Under the pieces are notes generated by a model. That model made no database searches, was not told the origin of the DNA, and saw nothing but the letters and a program-made list of their open reading frames with translations. 39,418 nt of DNA, taken from Peptacetobacter sp. GTDB taxonomy: Bacteria > Bacillota > Clostridia > Peptostreptococcales > Peptostreptococcaceae. Positions 16,311 to 25,416 of this stretch are shown piece by piece. A program made the position numbers and the translations under genes. Position 1 is the first letter of the stretch. Each line of letters begins with the position of its first letter. Where the stretch lies: positions 1 to 39,418 of the forward strand of contig NZ_JARIBH010000028.1 of NCBI RefSeq assembly GCF_029264495.1, read 5' to 3'.

Positions 16311-17570
16311 TTAAAATTCACTTTTTCCTGCTGCAAACCCTGTAGAAAATGCAATTTGTAGATTGTATCCACCTGTTTCAGCATCAACATCTAAAATTTC
16401 ACCTGCTACATGTAAATTTTTTATTTTTTTAGATTCCATTGTTGTAGAATTTATATCTTTTACAGATACTCCTCCTGATGTTACTATTGCAGGTTCAATT
16501 CCTAGTGTAGAAGTAGATGTTAATTTCATTTCTTTTATTAAAGATATTATCTTATTTTCTAATTTTTTAGGAAGCTCGTTTACCTTCATTTCATAAACAC
16601 CAGCTTGTTGTGCTATAGCTTTTAAAAAGTTTTGAGGTAATATTCCTTTTAAGTTTGTTATTACATTTCTATTTGGAAATTCTCTTATCGCTTCTGATAT
16701 ATCTTCCCTAGTGCTATTTGGTAAAAAGTCTATACTTAATTCTACATTTTCATTTTCTAATGTTTTATTTATATAAGAAGATAAAATTAAAACAGCAGGT
16801 CCACTTATTCCAAAATGAGTAAATATAATATCTCCATTTTGTTTTAGTTTTTTCTTTTTTATTTTGCAAGAAATTTCTACATCTTTTAGTGAAATTCCCT
16901 GCATATTCATAATCCAAGATTCTTCTATTTTTAAAGGAACTAATGCTGGAATAGGAGGTAGTATTTTATGTCCATATTTTTTTAATATTTTATACATATT
17001 CCCATCAGAACCTGTACTTGAAAAACTTCTTCCTCCAGTAGTTAATACTAACTTATCGCAATCTATTCTATCTCCATTATCTAAAATAACTCCTTTAACT
17101 TCCCCTATTTTATCTTTTTTTGATAAAATTTCTTCTTTTGGAAACATATTTATTTCTAAATCTACAACTTTTTTATTATAAAGAATTTTAACATCTCTTT
17201 TTAATAACTCTTTATTTAAAGAATCTATAAGCTCTTCTGCTCTATCATTTTCTGTATATACTTTAAAATCGTTGTCTTTTTCTATTTTATATTTTAAACC
17301 AATTCTATCAAAAAATTCCAATAAATCTTTATTTGAAAAAGCATCAAAACTACTATAAAGAAATCTTTTATTTGTAACTACTTTTTCAAAAAAATCATCT
17401 ATTTCTCTTGCATTGGTTAAATTACATCTTCCACCACCTGTAAGTTTAATCTTTCTTCCAAGTTCTCCATTTCTTTCAAGTAGAAATACTTCATTTTTAC
17501 TATTTTGACTGGCAGAAATAGCTGCCATCATTCCTGCTGCTCCCCCACCAACTATAACTATTTTTGCCAT
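16311..17570 (-). CDS. BaiN/HI0933-family NAD(P)/FAD-dependent oxidoreductase
   Basis: This flavoprotein of 419 residues belongs to the HI0933/YhiN family, which databases name after BaiN or as aminoacetone oxidase-like. The dinucleotide-binding VGGGAAGMMAA is at 6-16, and KIKLTGGGRCNLTN (40-53) is a family signature. The C-terminal GGVSVKDINSTTMESKK and AGEILDVDAETGGYNLQIAFSTG complete the FAD site. The true substrate of most members is unknown, so BaiN's bile acid chemistry should not be assumed. It is 17 bases downstream of the phosphatase gene and upstream of cmk, and is probably cotranscribed with both. Confidence 0.9.
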   Translation of the reverse strand: MAKIVIVGGGAAGMMAAISASQNSKNEVFLLERNGELGRKIKLTGGGRCNLTNAREIDDFFEKVVTNKRFLYSSFDAFSNKDLLEFFDRIGLKYKIEKDNDFKVYTENDRAEELIDSLNKELLKRDVKILYNKKVVDLEINMFPKEEILSKKDKIGEVKGVILDNGDRIDCDKLVLTTGGRSFSSTGSDGNMYKILKKYGHKILPPIPALVPLKIEESWIMNMQGISLKDVEISCKIKKKKLKQNGDIIFTHFGISGPAVLILSSYINKTLENENVELSIDFLPNSTREDISEAIREFPNRNVITNLKGILPQNFLKAIAQQAGVYEMKVNELPKKLENKIISLIKEMKLTSTSTLGIEPAIVTSGGVSVKDINSTTMESKKIKNLHVAGEILDVDAETGGYNLQIAFSTGFAAGKSEF

Positions 17571-17587
17571 AAATTTGTAATCTCCTT

Positions 17588-18229
17588 TTATTCAAGAGCC
17601 GAATTATTAAGTTTGTAATCGCCAGTTATATGAGATGTATCATTCATTTTTGTAACAACTGGTCCATAATTTCTCCACTCTACTATATTTAATGCTGTAT
17701 TATCTTGTTTTATTCTATATATATTTTTCATATCTGAATCTAACATCAATAATAAAAATACTCTAACTGTTACTGAATGACTAACTAATAAAATATTTTT
17801 ATTATCGTATTTTTCATTTAAATCATTTATGAAAATTTCCAATCTTTTTTTTATTGTATCTAATGTTTCTCCACCTGGTATTTTAGCTAGATGAGGTTCA
17901 TTTCTCCAAGTTTTATATATATCAGCATATTTTTCTGTTATTTCTGGGATTAATTTTCCTTCCCATTCTCCAAACCCCATCTCTCTTAAGGCTTCTGTTT
18001 TCTGTACTTCTATTCCGAATTTTTCCCCAACTATTTCTGCTGTTTGAACAGCTCTTCCTAAGTCACTAGAAAATATCATATCTATAGGATATTTTTCCAT
18101 ACCAACTGATAATTCTTTTGCTTGTAATATTCCTTTTTCTGTTAGCTTAGAATTACCATGTCCTTGTGTTTTACCTAATATATTCCATTCTGTTTGTCCG
18201 TGTCTAACTATATAATAAGTATTTCCCAT
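17588..18229 (-). CDS. Histidine phosphatase family protein (phosphoglycerate mutase-like)
   Basis: The protein has 213 residues in the histidine phosphatase superfamily. The catalytic RHG is at 9-11 (YYIVRHGQTEWN), with the acid/base region REMGFGEWEG and the second histidine in LLVSHSVTVRV. Members of this length are broad phosphatases (PhoE, CobC or GpmB types) more often than true glycolytic mutases, so no gene symbol is given. I start it at the ATG 18229. The in-frame ATG four codons earlier overlaps GGAGGAAAAA, which is the ribosome site for 18229. It heads the five-gene run ending with ispH. Two TATAAT-like boxes lie upstream at 18264-18275. Confidence 0.9.
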   Translation of the reverse strand: MGNTYYIVRHGQTEWNILGKTQGHGNSKLTEKGILQAKELSVGMEKYPIDMIFSSDLGRAVQTAEIVGEKFGIEVQKTEALREMGFGEWEGKLIPEITEKYADIYKTWRNEPHLAKIPGGETLDTIKKRLEIFINDLNEKYDNKNILLVSHSVTVRVFLLLMLDSDMKNIYRIKQDNTALNIVEWRNYGPVVTKMNDTSHITGDYKLNNSALE

Positions 18230-18365
18230 TTTTTCCTCCATAATTTATTCAATTCTCTCTAACATTATAATTATACAACAATAAATTATTAAAATAAACA
18301 ATACAATAAACTTTCATATACTAAGAACTAGTAAAAAAAGACTAAAAGTATATTAATTTTTACAT

Positions 18366-18412
18366 AAAAAAAGACTGCTAATTGATATTATTTTCAATAT
18401 AACAGTCTTTTA
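18366..18412 (-). terminator. Rho-independent terminator of the yitT-like gene
   Basis: On the minus strand AAAAGACTG pairs with CAGTCTTTT, with further A/T pairing inside the loop, followed by T-rich sequence. It stands about 25 bases after the stop at 18435. Confidence 0.75.
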
Positions 18413-18434
18413 TTTTCTTTGTTCAAAATTTTAT

Positions 18435-19304
18435 TTATTCAAATTCTGTTACCGGTTTAAATCCATTTCCTAATGCTTCATGAATATCTGTTATTATGAT
18501 AAATGCTTTAGGATCTACCTCTCTTACAAGTCTTTTTAAAGCTACAACTTCTTTCTTTTCAACGACAACTAATATAACCTTTTTATCGTTTCCTGTATAA
18601 GCCCCTTCTCCTTTAAGAAATGTTGCACCTCTGTCTAATTCTTGCATTATCTTATTTGTAATTTCTTTAGAGTTGTCAGATATTATCATAAATGATTTTG
18701 AATAATTAAATCCTTCAATCATAAGGTCACTTACCTTTATTATTATGTATAAAGATACAGAAGAATAAAGAGCAACTTCTATTTGACCTGTTGCAAATCC
18801 TGACATTACAATAACTGAACAGTCTATTATTCCAAGTAAAATTGGTATACTTAATGTTGGGAACACTTTATTTATTAATAAAGCCATTAAGTCTGTACCA
18901 CCAGTTGAACCGTTTATTCTTAATATTAGCCCTTGACCAACACCCATAAGTATTGAACCAAGAATAATTATAAGGTATATATCCTCTGTTATAAATATAG
19001 AAGACATACTTTCTGTCATTTTTAATGCAACTGTTAAAAGTATTATTCCTAAAACTGTTTTTATACAGTCTCTTTTGCTTAGTATCTTGTATGCTGCCAC
19101 AAATAAAGGAACATTCAAAACAAGGTTTACTATCCAAAGAGGAATACCAAATAACATATTAAGAACAACTGCTAGACCTGTTATTCCACCTGATGCAATC
19201 CCATAAGGATTGAAAAATAGATTTAGAGAAATAGCCATCATTATACATCCGATGACTAGTATAAAAATATCACTAAATCCTAGTCTTAAATTTTCTTTTT
19301 CCAA
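18435..19304 (-). CDS. YitT family membrane protein (DUF161 plus DUF2179)
   Basis: The protein has 289 residues. The N-terminal 205 residues hold five or six membrane helices with repeated family motifs NLFFNPYGIASGGITGLAVV and GSTGGTDLMALLINK. The C-terminal DUF2179 domain (about 210-289) is cytoplasmic, with KSFMIISDNSKEI, RGATFLKGEGAYTG and FIIITDIHEALGNGF, and resembles ligand-binding ACT/PII-like folds. YitT proteins are widespread in Firmicutes; a transport role is likely but the substrate is not established. The start is TTG at 19302-19304, preceded by AGGGGTGGATCATT. A perfect A+T palindrome lies just upstream (19321-19338). Confidence 0.92.
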   Translation of the reverse strand: MEKENLRLGFSDIFILVIGCIMMAISLNLFFNPYGIASGGITGLAVVLNMLFGIPLWIVNLVLNVPLFVAAYKILSKRDCIKTVLGIILLTVALKMTESMSSIFITEDIYLIIILGSILMGVGQGLILRINGSTGGTDLMALLINKVFPTLSIPILLGIIDCSVIVMSGFATGQIEVALYSSVSLYIIIKVSDLMIEGFNYSKSFMIISDNSKEITNKIMQELDRGATFLKGEGAYTGNDKKVILVVVEKKEVVALKRLVREVDPKAFIIITDIHEALGNGFKPVTEFE

Positions 19305-19320
19305 AATGATCCACCCCTTC

Positions 19321-19338
19321 CATATATAATTATATATG
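19321..19338. repeat. Perfect 18-bp palindrome upstream of the yitT-like gene
   Basis: CATATATAATTATATATG equals its own reverse complement. It contains TATAAT and lies 17 bases before the TTG start, so it may be the -10 region, an operator, or only A+T-rich chance. Confidence 0.5.
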
Positions 19339-19388
19339 AGAATCTATCTTTTTCATATTAATATATGGATAAAATAACAAAAATTTTA

Positions 19389-20552
19389 TTACATAGACAT
19401 TTTGTATATATTTAAGACATCTTCTTTTTCTAATGGCATATATCCATACTTAGCTCCTCGTTTTGATGCCAATTCTGCCATTATTTCTAAGTTTTTATCA
19501 TCAACACCAACTTCTTTAAGAGACATTGGTATTTCTAATTTTTCAAAATATCCTCTTGTTGCTTTTATAGCTTCTTTTGCTATCTCAAATTTATCTTTAG
19601 ATGAATCAATTCCCCAAACATTTATACCATATTCTGCAAATTTATCTACTGTCTTTTCATTTAATACATATTCCATCCAGTTTGGAGTAAGTATTGCAAG
19701 TCCTACACCATGAGTTATATCGTAATAAGCACTAAGTTCATGCTCCATTGGATGTACTGACCAACCTCCATCTGTTCCATAAGAAATTAGACCATTTATA
19801 GCATGTGAACTTGCCCACATTAAATTCGCTCTAGCTTCATAGTTGTTTGGTTCTTTTAATGCTATTTCACCATATTTTATACATGTTTTTAACAATGATT
19901 CAGCAAATCTATCTTGTAAATATGCTCCTTTTTCATTATGGAAATATGTTTCAAATATATGACTCATTATATCAGCTGTTCCTGCAGCAGTTTGAATAGC
20001 TGGAACTGTATATGTATATTCTGGATCTAATATAGATACTTTCGGTTTTAATAGTTCATTTCCCATACCAAGTTTTTCATTTGTTTCCATATTAGATATA
20101 ACTGCAAATGCATCCATTTCTGAGCCAGTTGCAGAAAGAGTAAGTACTGATATAATAGGAAGAGCTTTTGTTATTTTTGAACTATCTAACACTAGTTCCC
20201 AAGGATCTCCTTTATAAAAGGCTGAAGCTGCAATTAATTTACTACAATCTATTACACTTCCACCTCCAACAGCAAGTATAACATCTATTTTTTTGCTTTT
20301 ACATAATTCTGCTCCTTTTCTAGCAGATGTTATTCTAGGGTTTGGATCTATTTTTGAAAGTTCAAAAACGTTTATCTCATCATCACATAGTTGTTTCATA
20401 ACTTGATCATAGATTCCATTTCTTTTTATACTATTTCCACCATATACCAATAAAACATTTGAACCAAAATTTTTAATTTCCTTTCTGAGTTTAGATATTT
20501 GTCCTTTCCCAAAATGTACTTTAGTAGGTATACTATAGTCAAAATTTTTCAT
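19389..20552 (-). CDS. Iron-containing alcohol dehydrogenase, YqhD/BdhA type
   Basis: This group III alcohol dehydrogenase (387 residues) reduces aldehydes such as butyraldehyde with NAD(P)H. The metal ligands are D194 and H198 (TADIMSHIFE), H267 (SVHPMEHELSA) and H281 (DITHGVGLA), at the same positions as in E. coli YqhD. The nucleotide-binding YGGNSIKRNG (38-47) and GGGSVIDCSK (96-105) are intact. The YqhD/BdhA branch usually prefers NADPH, and a role in disposing of fermentative aldehydes is likely. GGAGGTAGTGTT precedes the ATG. It lies 74 bases downstream of an RpiR regulator on the same strand, and a hairpin lies between them. Confidence 0.92.
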   Translation of the reverse strand: MKNFDYSIPTKVHFGKGQISKLRKEIKNFGSNVLLVYGGNSIKRNGIYDQVMKQLCDDEINVFELSKIDPNPRITSARKGAELCKSKKIDVILAVGGGSVIDCSKLIAASAFYKGDPWELVLDSSKITKALPIISVLTLSATGSEMDAFAVISNMETNEKLGMGNELLKPKVSILDPEYTYTVPAIQTAAGTADIMSHIFETYFHNEKGAYLQDRFAESLLKTCIKYGEIALKEPNNYEARANLMWASSHAINGLISYGTDGGWSVHPMEHELSAYYDITHGVGLAILTPNWMEYVLNEKTVDKFAEYGINVWGIDSSKDKFEIAKEAIKATRGYFEKLEIPMSLKEVGVDDKNLEIMAELASKRGAKYGYMPLEKEDVLNIYKMSM

Positions 20553-20587
20553 AACACTACCTCCAAAATTATTTTTATATAAATTGA

Positions 20588-20613
20588 GGACTGAAAATCA
20601 AAGATTCCAGCCC
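20588..20613 (-). other. Hairpin between the rpiR-like gene and the alcohol dehydrogenase gene
   Basis: On the minus strand GGGCTGGAATC pairs with GATTTTCAGTCC, giving 11 pairs with one bulge, two G-T pairs and a TTT loop. It lacks a T-run directly after the stem, so it may be an mRNA-processing or attenuating structure and not a full terminator. Confidence 0.45.
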
Positions 20614-20626
20614 TTTTAAAAAATTT

Positions 20627-21493
20627 TTATTCAAACATTCCGTATTTATCCCACATTTGTTCTAAATCGTCAAAATGCTCTTTTATATCTTCTTTTTCTT
20701 TCATACCAACTGATACTGCAAGTGCATTTGCTACACTCATAGCAGGTACTAAAGAGTCTACAAATGATGCCATATTACTCTTAACAATTAGAGTATTATC
20801 TGAAACTGATGCTATAGGAGCAAACAAACTATCTGTTATTGATATTACATGAGCTCCTTTTTCTTTAGCATATTTTACTAATTGGAAAGATTTTTTTGAA
20901 TATCTAGGGAAACTAAACGCTATAACAACATCATCCTCACCTATTCTAACTATTTGTTCAAATGCATCTCCCATATCCATTCTAACTGTATGAACATTAT
21001 CTAAAATTATTCCTAAGTAAAATCCTAAGTACTGTGCAACAACAAAAGATGTTCTCATACCTAATATATATATTTTTCTCGCTTTTAATAAGCTTTTTGT
21101 AGCTTCTTGAAAAGCTTCTTCATCTATATCATCTAAAGTTTCTCTAATATTATCTATATCACTTTTTAATATTTTATTTACAATAGCATTTTCATCTGAA
21201 TAATCATTTGCCATCTCAACTCTTTGAACAGTTGTTAATTTATTTTTTATAAGCTCTTGAAGTGCTGCTTGAAGTTTAGGGTATCCAGAATATCCTAAAG
21301 CATTTGCAAATCTAACTACTGTAGATTCACTAACTCCAACTGTTTCGCCTAATTTACAAGCTGTCATAAACGCAACCTTATCGTAGTTATTTAATATATA
21401 CTGTGCGATTAATTTTTGCCCCTTACTCAATCTAGTATACTGAGTTTGTATATCTGATATAAGTTTTTTACTATCTTTTAAAGTTTCATCCAT
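20627..21493 (-). CDS. RpiR/MurR-family transcriptional regulator
   Basis: The protein has 288 residues. The N-terminal HTH_6 domain (about 8-80) includes the helix-turn-helix LGETVGVSESTVVRFANALGYSGYPKL (45-71). The C-terminal SIS domain (about 125-255) starts ARKIYILGMRTSFVVAQYL and normally binds phosphosugars. Family members control sugar-phosphate or amino-sugar genes; the effector here is unknown. The next gene in the same direction encodes the alcohol dehydrogenase, making it a possible target, though the hairpin between them leaves this open. AAAAGGAGAAAAAAA precedes the ATG. Confidence 0.92.
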   Translation of the reverse strand: MDETLKDSKKLISDIQTQYTRLSKGQKLIAQYILNNYDKVAFMTACKLGETVGVSESTVVRFANALGYSGYPKLQAALQELIKNKLTTVQRVEMANDYSDENAIVNKILKSDIDNIRETLDDIDEEAFQEATKSLLKARKIYILGMRTSFVVAQYLGFYLGIILDNVHTVRMDMGDAFEQIVRIGEDDVVIAFSFPRYSKKSFQLVKYAKEKGAHVISITDSLFAPIASVSDNTLIVKSNMASFVDSLVPAMSVANALAVSVGMKEKEDIKEHFDDLEQMWDKYGMFE

Positions 21494-21686
21494 TTTTTTT
21501 CTCCTTTTACCCTACATTTTTCATTTGATGAATTTTTATATACATATATTATAATTTTCTGTATATTACACATACACCAACTGAATATTTCATTTTCCCT
21601 CATTTATACCTATATTATATTATTTTTTATAACAAAAATCCAACCTTTATTTGTATTATATTTTTATAAAAATAAATAAACATAAT

Positions 21687-22274
21687 TTATTTATTCTTTA
21701 TTTGTTTTTTCTTTTCTATTACTATTATTGATGGAGGGTTATTTTTTTGATTTATAAACTTTGATTCAAAAACATTATATTTTTTTTGTTCTAAGTTCAT
21801 TGCAAAATCAAATATTGCATTTCTTTCTTCCATTCCACCATCATGACCTGTATAAATAGAAATACAAATTATACCATTTTCTTCAAGTAGATTTAATGAT
21901 TCTTTTATTGCTTTTAATGTAGTTTCTGGCTTTGTTATAATTTTATGTTCACATCTTGGCAAATAACCTAAATTAAAAACAGCACATTTTATATTTTTAT
22001 CTACATATTTATCTATATTTTCATGTCCATCTAAAATAAGGCTCACTCTTTTTTCAAAATCTAATTTTTCAATTTTCTTTTTAGTAGATTCTATAGCTTC
22101 TTTTTGTACATCAAAAGCATATACAAATCCATTTACCCCTACTTTTTCAGCAAGATATACTGTATCATAACCATTTCCCATAGTTGCATCTATACATATA
22201 TCTCCTTCTTGTAGTATTTCTTGTAAATACATCTTAACTATACTATTTACATTGTCAAAATTATTATTTTTCAT
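21687..22274 (-). CDS. Class I SAM-dependent methyltransferase, YtqB/MnmM-like
   Basis: The protein has 195 residues. The Rossmann glycine loop is in IDATMGNGYDTVYLAE, followed by the acidic ribose-binding AFDVQKEAIES. The catalytic-type block is FNLGYLPRCEHKI, and the C-terminal ISIYTGHDGGMEERNAI and NNPPSIIVIE are typical of the rRNA methylase-like YtqB family. B. subtilis YtqB has been renamed MnmM for the final methylation of mnm5s2U34 in tRNA; the same role is plausible but not shown here. I start at the ATG 22274, preceded by AGATGAG, and reject the ATG eight codons earlier, which has no ribosome site. Confidence 0.85.
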   Translation of the reverse strand: MKNNNFDNVNSIVKMYLQEILQEGDICIDATMGNGYDTVYLAEKVGVNGFVYAFDVQKEAIESTKKKIEKLDFEKRVSLILDGHENIDKYVDKNIKCAVFNLGYLPRCEHKIITKPETTLKAIKESLNLLEENGIICISIYTGHDGGMEERNAIFDFAMNLEQKKYNVFESKFINQKNNPPSIIVIEKKKQIKNK

Positions 22275-22442
22275 AATCTCATCTCTTTTCATAAACAATA
22301 AATTTAAAATTCAACTTCTAAATTTTGTAACTTCATTTTGCCCTTATCTATTATAACCAAATTGTATATTTAATACAATTATTTAATCTCTTTTTTATTT
22401 TTTAATAAAAATTATCTCTATTCATAAAAAATTACATTAATA

Positions 22443-22475
22443 AAAAATGCCCAAATTTATTATTTGAGCATTTTT
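22443..22475 (-). terminator. Rho-independent terminator after the rluB-like gene
   Basis: On the minus strand AAAAATGCTCAAAT pairs with ATTTGGGCATTTTT (one wobble) and ends in T residues. It is about 15 bases after the stop at 22490. Confidence 0.82.
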
Positions 22476-22489
22476 ATAATTATATTAAC

Positions 22490-23206
22490 TTATTTCAAAC
22501 TTTTTAAATATTTTACTTCATCTTCTGTTAGATTTCTATATTCACCTATTTCAAGACCTCTTATATTTATTCGTCCCATTTGTATTCTTCTAAGGTTTCT
22601 TACTGGATGTCCAACAGCTTTACACATTTTTCTTACCTGTCTATTTTTTCCTTCGTGTATAGTTATTTTGCATACAGAATAATTTTTTTCTACATCTGTT
22701 TTTATAATTTTTAGTTTTGCTTTTGCTGTAGTGTAATCTTCTATTTTTAATCCATTTTCAAAATTTCTTTTTTCTTCTGGAGTAAATATTCCATTTACAC
22801 TTGCTAGGTATGTTTTTTCAACCTCATGTTTTGGATGTGTCAATTTATATGTCAACTCTCCATCATTAGTAAGTATTAAAAGACCACTTGTTTCGTAATC
22901 TAATCTACCAACTGGATACACCCTTTCCTCAATATCTTTTAAAATATCTAATACACTTGGTCTATCAAATTGGTCTTTTACTGTTGTTATATATCCTTCT
23001 GGTTTATTTAATAATAAGTAAACTTTCTTTTCTTCTTGATTTATAACTTTTCCATCAACTTCCACTATATCTTTTGTTTCATCGATTTTTGTAGATAAAT
23101 CTGTAACTAATTCTCCATTTATAGTAACTCTTCCAGAAATTATCAGTTCTTCTGCTTTTCTTCTAGATGCTACTCCACATGAAGCTATATATTTATTTAT
23201 TCTCAT
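22490..23206 (-). CDS. 23S rRNA pseudouridine synthase, RluB/RsuA family
   Basis: The protein has 238 residues: an S4 RNA-binding domain (1-60, MRINKYIASCGVASRRKAEELI) and an RsuA/RluB/E/F catalytic domain. The catalytic aspartate is D103 in GRLDYETSGLLILTNDG, and VCKITIHEGKNRQVRKM is the second signature. A Firmicute gene of this size most often modifies 23S rRNA around U2605 (RluB), but the target cannot be proven from sequence. It lies 36 bases downstream of a lipoprotein gene and probably shares its transcript. Confidence 0.92.
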   Translation of the reverse strand: MRINKYIASCGVASRRKAEELIISGRVTINGELVTDLSTKIDETKDIVEVDGKVINQEEKKVYLLLNKPEGYITTVKDQFDRPSVLDILKDIEERVYPVGRLDYETSGLLILTNDGELTYKLTHPKHEVEKTYLASVNGIFTPEEKRNFENGLKIEDYTTAKAKLKIIKTDVEKNYSVCKITIHEGKNRQVRKMCKAVGHPVRNLRRIQMGRINIRGLEIGEYRNLTEDEVKYLKSLK

Positions 23207-23242
23207 ATTTATACCTTTCTAATCTAAGTAAAATTTTATATT

Positions 23243-23893
23243 TTATTGTGCTGAGTTGTCAGAACCTCCATTAGAAGTTCCTCCTGATTGATTATTTCCA
23301 GAATTTCCTCCATTAGTAGATTCTCCTGATTGGTTGTTTTCAGAATTTTCTCCTCCATTAGAAGTTCCTTCATCTGGCTTTTTATCATCTTCATCATCAT
23401 CTGGTTTAGAGTGACTTGGTCTATGTGAACTTGATGAATTTGAATGAAGAGCATCTGATTCTACTTTGTCTTTATTATTTTCAGCTGATTCTTTAGCGTT
23501 TTGCTTTCTTTCTTTTTGTTCTTCTATTAAATTTTCAACTCTTGTTTCAAGTTGTGATTTTTTCCGTTCAGCTTCTTTTCTTATTTTAGATGAACCATTT
23601 TTTAACCGAAGAACTTTTTCTACTTCTTTTAATGCTTTTTCATAATCTTCATTTTTTTCATAATCTTCTATCTTTATCATTCTCATCGCTTGAATATACA
23701 TATCTCTTGCAACTTTATTTGAATCATCACCTTCTAATACATCAGAAAATTTTTCCATAGCTTCTCTATAATCATGTCTTTCTAATGCAATTTGACCTTC
23801 ATTAAAATTTTCTGAATCTCCATTAGACTTACATGCTGTTAAACTAAATGCTAGTACCATACTAAGTGCTATTATTTTTATTTTAGACTTCAT
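23243..23893 (-). CDS. Lipoprotein with TPR-like helices and a Gly/Asn/Ser-rich tail
   Basis: The protein has 216 residues from the ATG 23893, chosen because TAGGAGGTATATC precedes it; a longer frame from 23929 would put 12 residues before the signal peptide. The lipobox is SLTAC with C21, so the protein is anchored on the outer face of the membrane. Residues about 28-100 form paired helices like TPR units (FNEGQIALERHDYREAMEKFSDVLEG, then KNEDYEKALKEVEKVL). A charged coiled region (105-150) follows, then a low-complexity tail from about 160 with repeats of the NNQSGGTSNGG type that may reach through the cell wall. The function is unknown. It lies upstream of the rluB-like gene on the same strand. 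Confidence 0.85.
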   Translation of the reverse strand: MKSKIKIIALSMVLAFSLTACKSNGDSENFNEGQIALERHDYREAMEKFSDVLEGDDSNKVARDMYIQAMRMIKIEDYEKNEDYEKALKEVEKVLRLKNGSSKIRKEAERKKSQLETRVENLIEEQKERKQNAKESAENNKDKVESDALHSNSSSSHRPSHSKPDDDEDDKKPDEGTSNGGENSENNQSGESTNGGNSGNNQSGGTSNGGSDNSAQ

Positions 23894-23977
23894 GATATAC
23901 CTCCTATTTACTTTATATAATTTTAACATAGATTAATAAGTATATACAAGGCGTTACTAATTCTTGAAAATATAAAA

Positions 23978-24022
23978 TAAAAGTCCATAAACTAATTTTA
24001 AAAAATTAATTTATGAACTTTC
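23978..24022 (-). terminator. Rho-independent terminator of lysC-lysA
   Basis: On the minus strand a stem of about 19 pairs (AAAGTTCATAAATTAATTT with AAATTAGTTTATGGACTTT, including G-T wobbles) is followed by TTATTTTAT. It lies about 75 bases after the lysA stop. Confidence 0.7.
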
Positions 24023-24097
24023 CATTTATTATATTTATTTAAATTACTATATTGCTACATAGAAAATTGACTTCTAATTATTTCTACATATAATCTA

Positions 24098-25390
24098 TTA
24101 TAATTCTAATGATATAACATCTTCATAAGTTTGTCTTCTACAAACAGGTGTTATTTCTCCGTCTTTAACTGCTATAACAGCTGGTTTTTGTATTTTATTA
24201 TAGTTAGACGCCATTGAATAACCATAAGCACCTGTAGATGTTGTAATTAAAGTATCTCCACTTTCTATTTCTGATATAGATACATTATTTATAAGTATAT
24301 CTCCACTTTCACAACATTTACCAGCTATTGTAACTTCATTTTCTACATTTTTATTCATTTTATTAACAATGCTACATTCATATCCTGCATGATAAAGAGA
24401 AGGTCTTATATTATCTGTCATTCCTCCATCTACACTTACATATACTCTAACATCTTTTATATCTTTTATAGAACCTATTGTATAAAGTGTACTTCCTGCA
24501 TTTGCTATTATAGATCTTCCTGGTTCAATAATTAATTTTGGAACTTCTATACCTAAATTAGAGCAAGTTTTTTCTGCTCTATCTATGATAGCACTACAAA
24601 ATTCTTTTATTGTCTTTGGTTTATCTTCATCTGTATAATATACTCCTACTCCTCCACCTAAATCGACATCTGTAAGCTCTATATTATATTTTTCTTTTAT
24701 TTCTTTAACCAATTTCATCATTATATCTACTTCATCTAAAAATGGTTCTTCATCAAATATCTGAGATCCTATGTGAGCATGTAATCCTACTAATTTTACT
24801 CTGCTATAATTTTTTAATTTTTCAATAGCATTATATAAATCTCCATTTACTAAAGCAAAACCAAATTTTGAATCTATTTGCCCTGTTTTTATATATTCAT
24901 GAGTATGAGCTTCTATTCCAGGTGTTATTCTAAAATAAATTTCTTGAATTTTATCTTCTTTTTCACAAATATCTTCAAGTAATTCAAGTTCATAGAAATT
25001 ATCTACTACAAATTTTCCAACTCCGTATTTTACGCCCATCTCAACTTCTTCTTTTGTTTTATTATTTCCATGGAAAAATATATTTTCCATAGGAAAACCT
25101 GATTTATAAGCTGTATATAATTCCCCACCTGAAACTACATCAAGGCACATATTTTCTTCTTTTATCAATCTACACATATATCCTGGTAAAAATGCTTTCC
25201 CTGCATATGCAACTCTATTTTTATTTTCGTCTACTTTAAAATATTTTCTATAATCTCTACAATTTTTTCTTATTAATTCTTCGTCAAATACATATAATGG
25301 AGTTTTATATTCTTCAACCATTTTTAAACAGCTTACTCCACCAATGTAAAGTTCATCATTATTTATTTCCATACTTCCATGAAGTTTCAT
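24098..25390 (-). CDS. lysA: Diaminopimelate decarboxylase
   Basis: This PLP enzyme (430 residues) decarboxylates meso-diaminopimelate to L-lysine. The Schiff-base lysine is K65 in VAYAGKAFL. HAHIGSQIFDEEPF and VDLGGGVGVYY bind the cofactor phosphate, EPGRSI follows, and the C-terminal barrel has GKCCESGDIL with the catalytic cysteine. It is the second gene after lysC (26 bases apart) and so falls under the lysine riboswitch upstream of lysC. Arginine decarboxylase relatives can look similar, but the lysC partner and riboswitch settle the assignment. Confidence 0.96.
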   Translation of the reverse strand: MKLHGSMEINNDELYIGGVSCLKMVEEYKTPLYVFDEELIRKNCRDYRKYFKVDENKNRVAYAGKAFLPGYMCRLIKEENMCLDVVSGGELYTAYKSGFPMENIFFHGNNKTKEEVEMGVKYGVGKFVVDNFYELELLEDICEKEDKIQEIYFRITPGIEAHTHEYIKTGQIDSKFGFALVNGDLYNAIEKLKNYSRVKLVGLHAHIGSQIFDEEPFLDEVDIMMKLVKEIKEKYNIELTDVDLGGGVGVYYTDEDKPKTIKEFCSAIIDRAEKTCSNLGIEVPKLIIEPGRSIIANAGSTLYTIGSIKDIKDVRVYVSVDGGMTDNIRPSLYHAGYECSIVNKMNKNVENEVTIAGKCCESGDILINNVSISEIESGDTLITTSTGAYGYSMASNYNKIQKPAVIAVKDGEITPVCRRQTYEDVISLEL

Positions 25391-25416
25391 TTTCTTACCT
25401 CTATTCTAAATTATTT

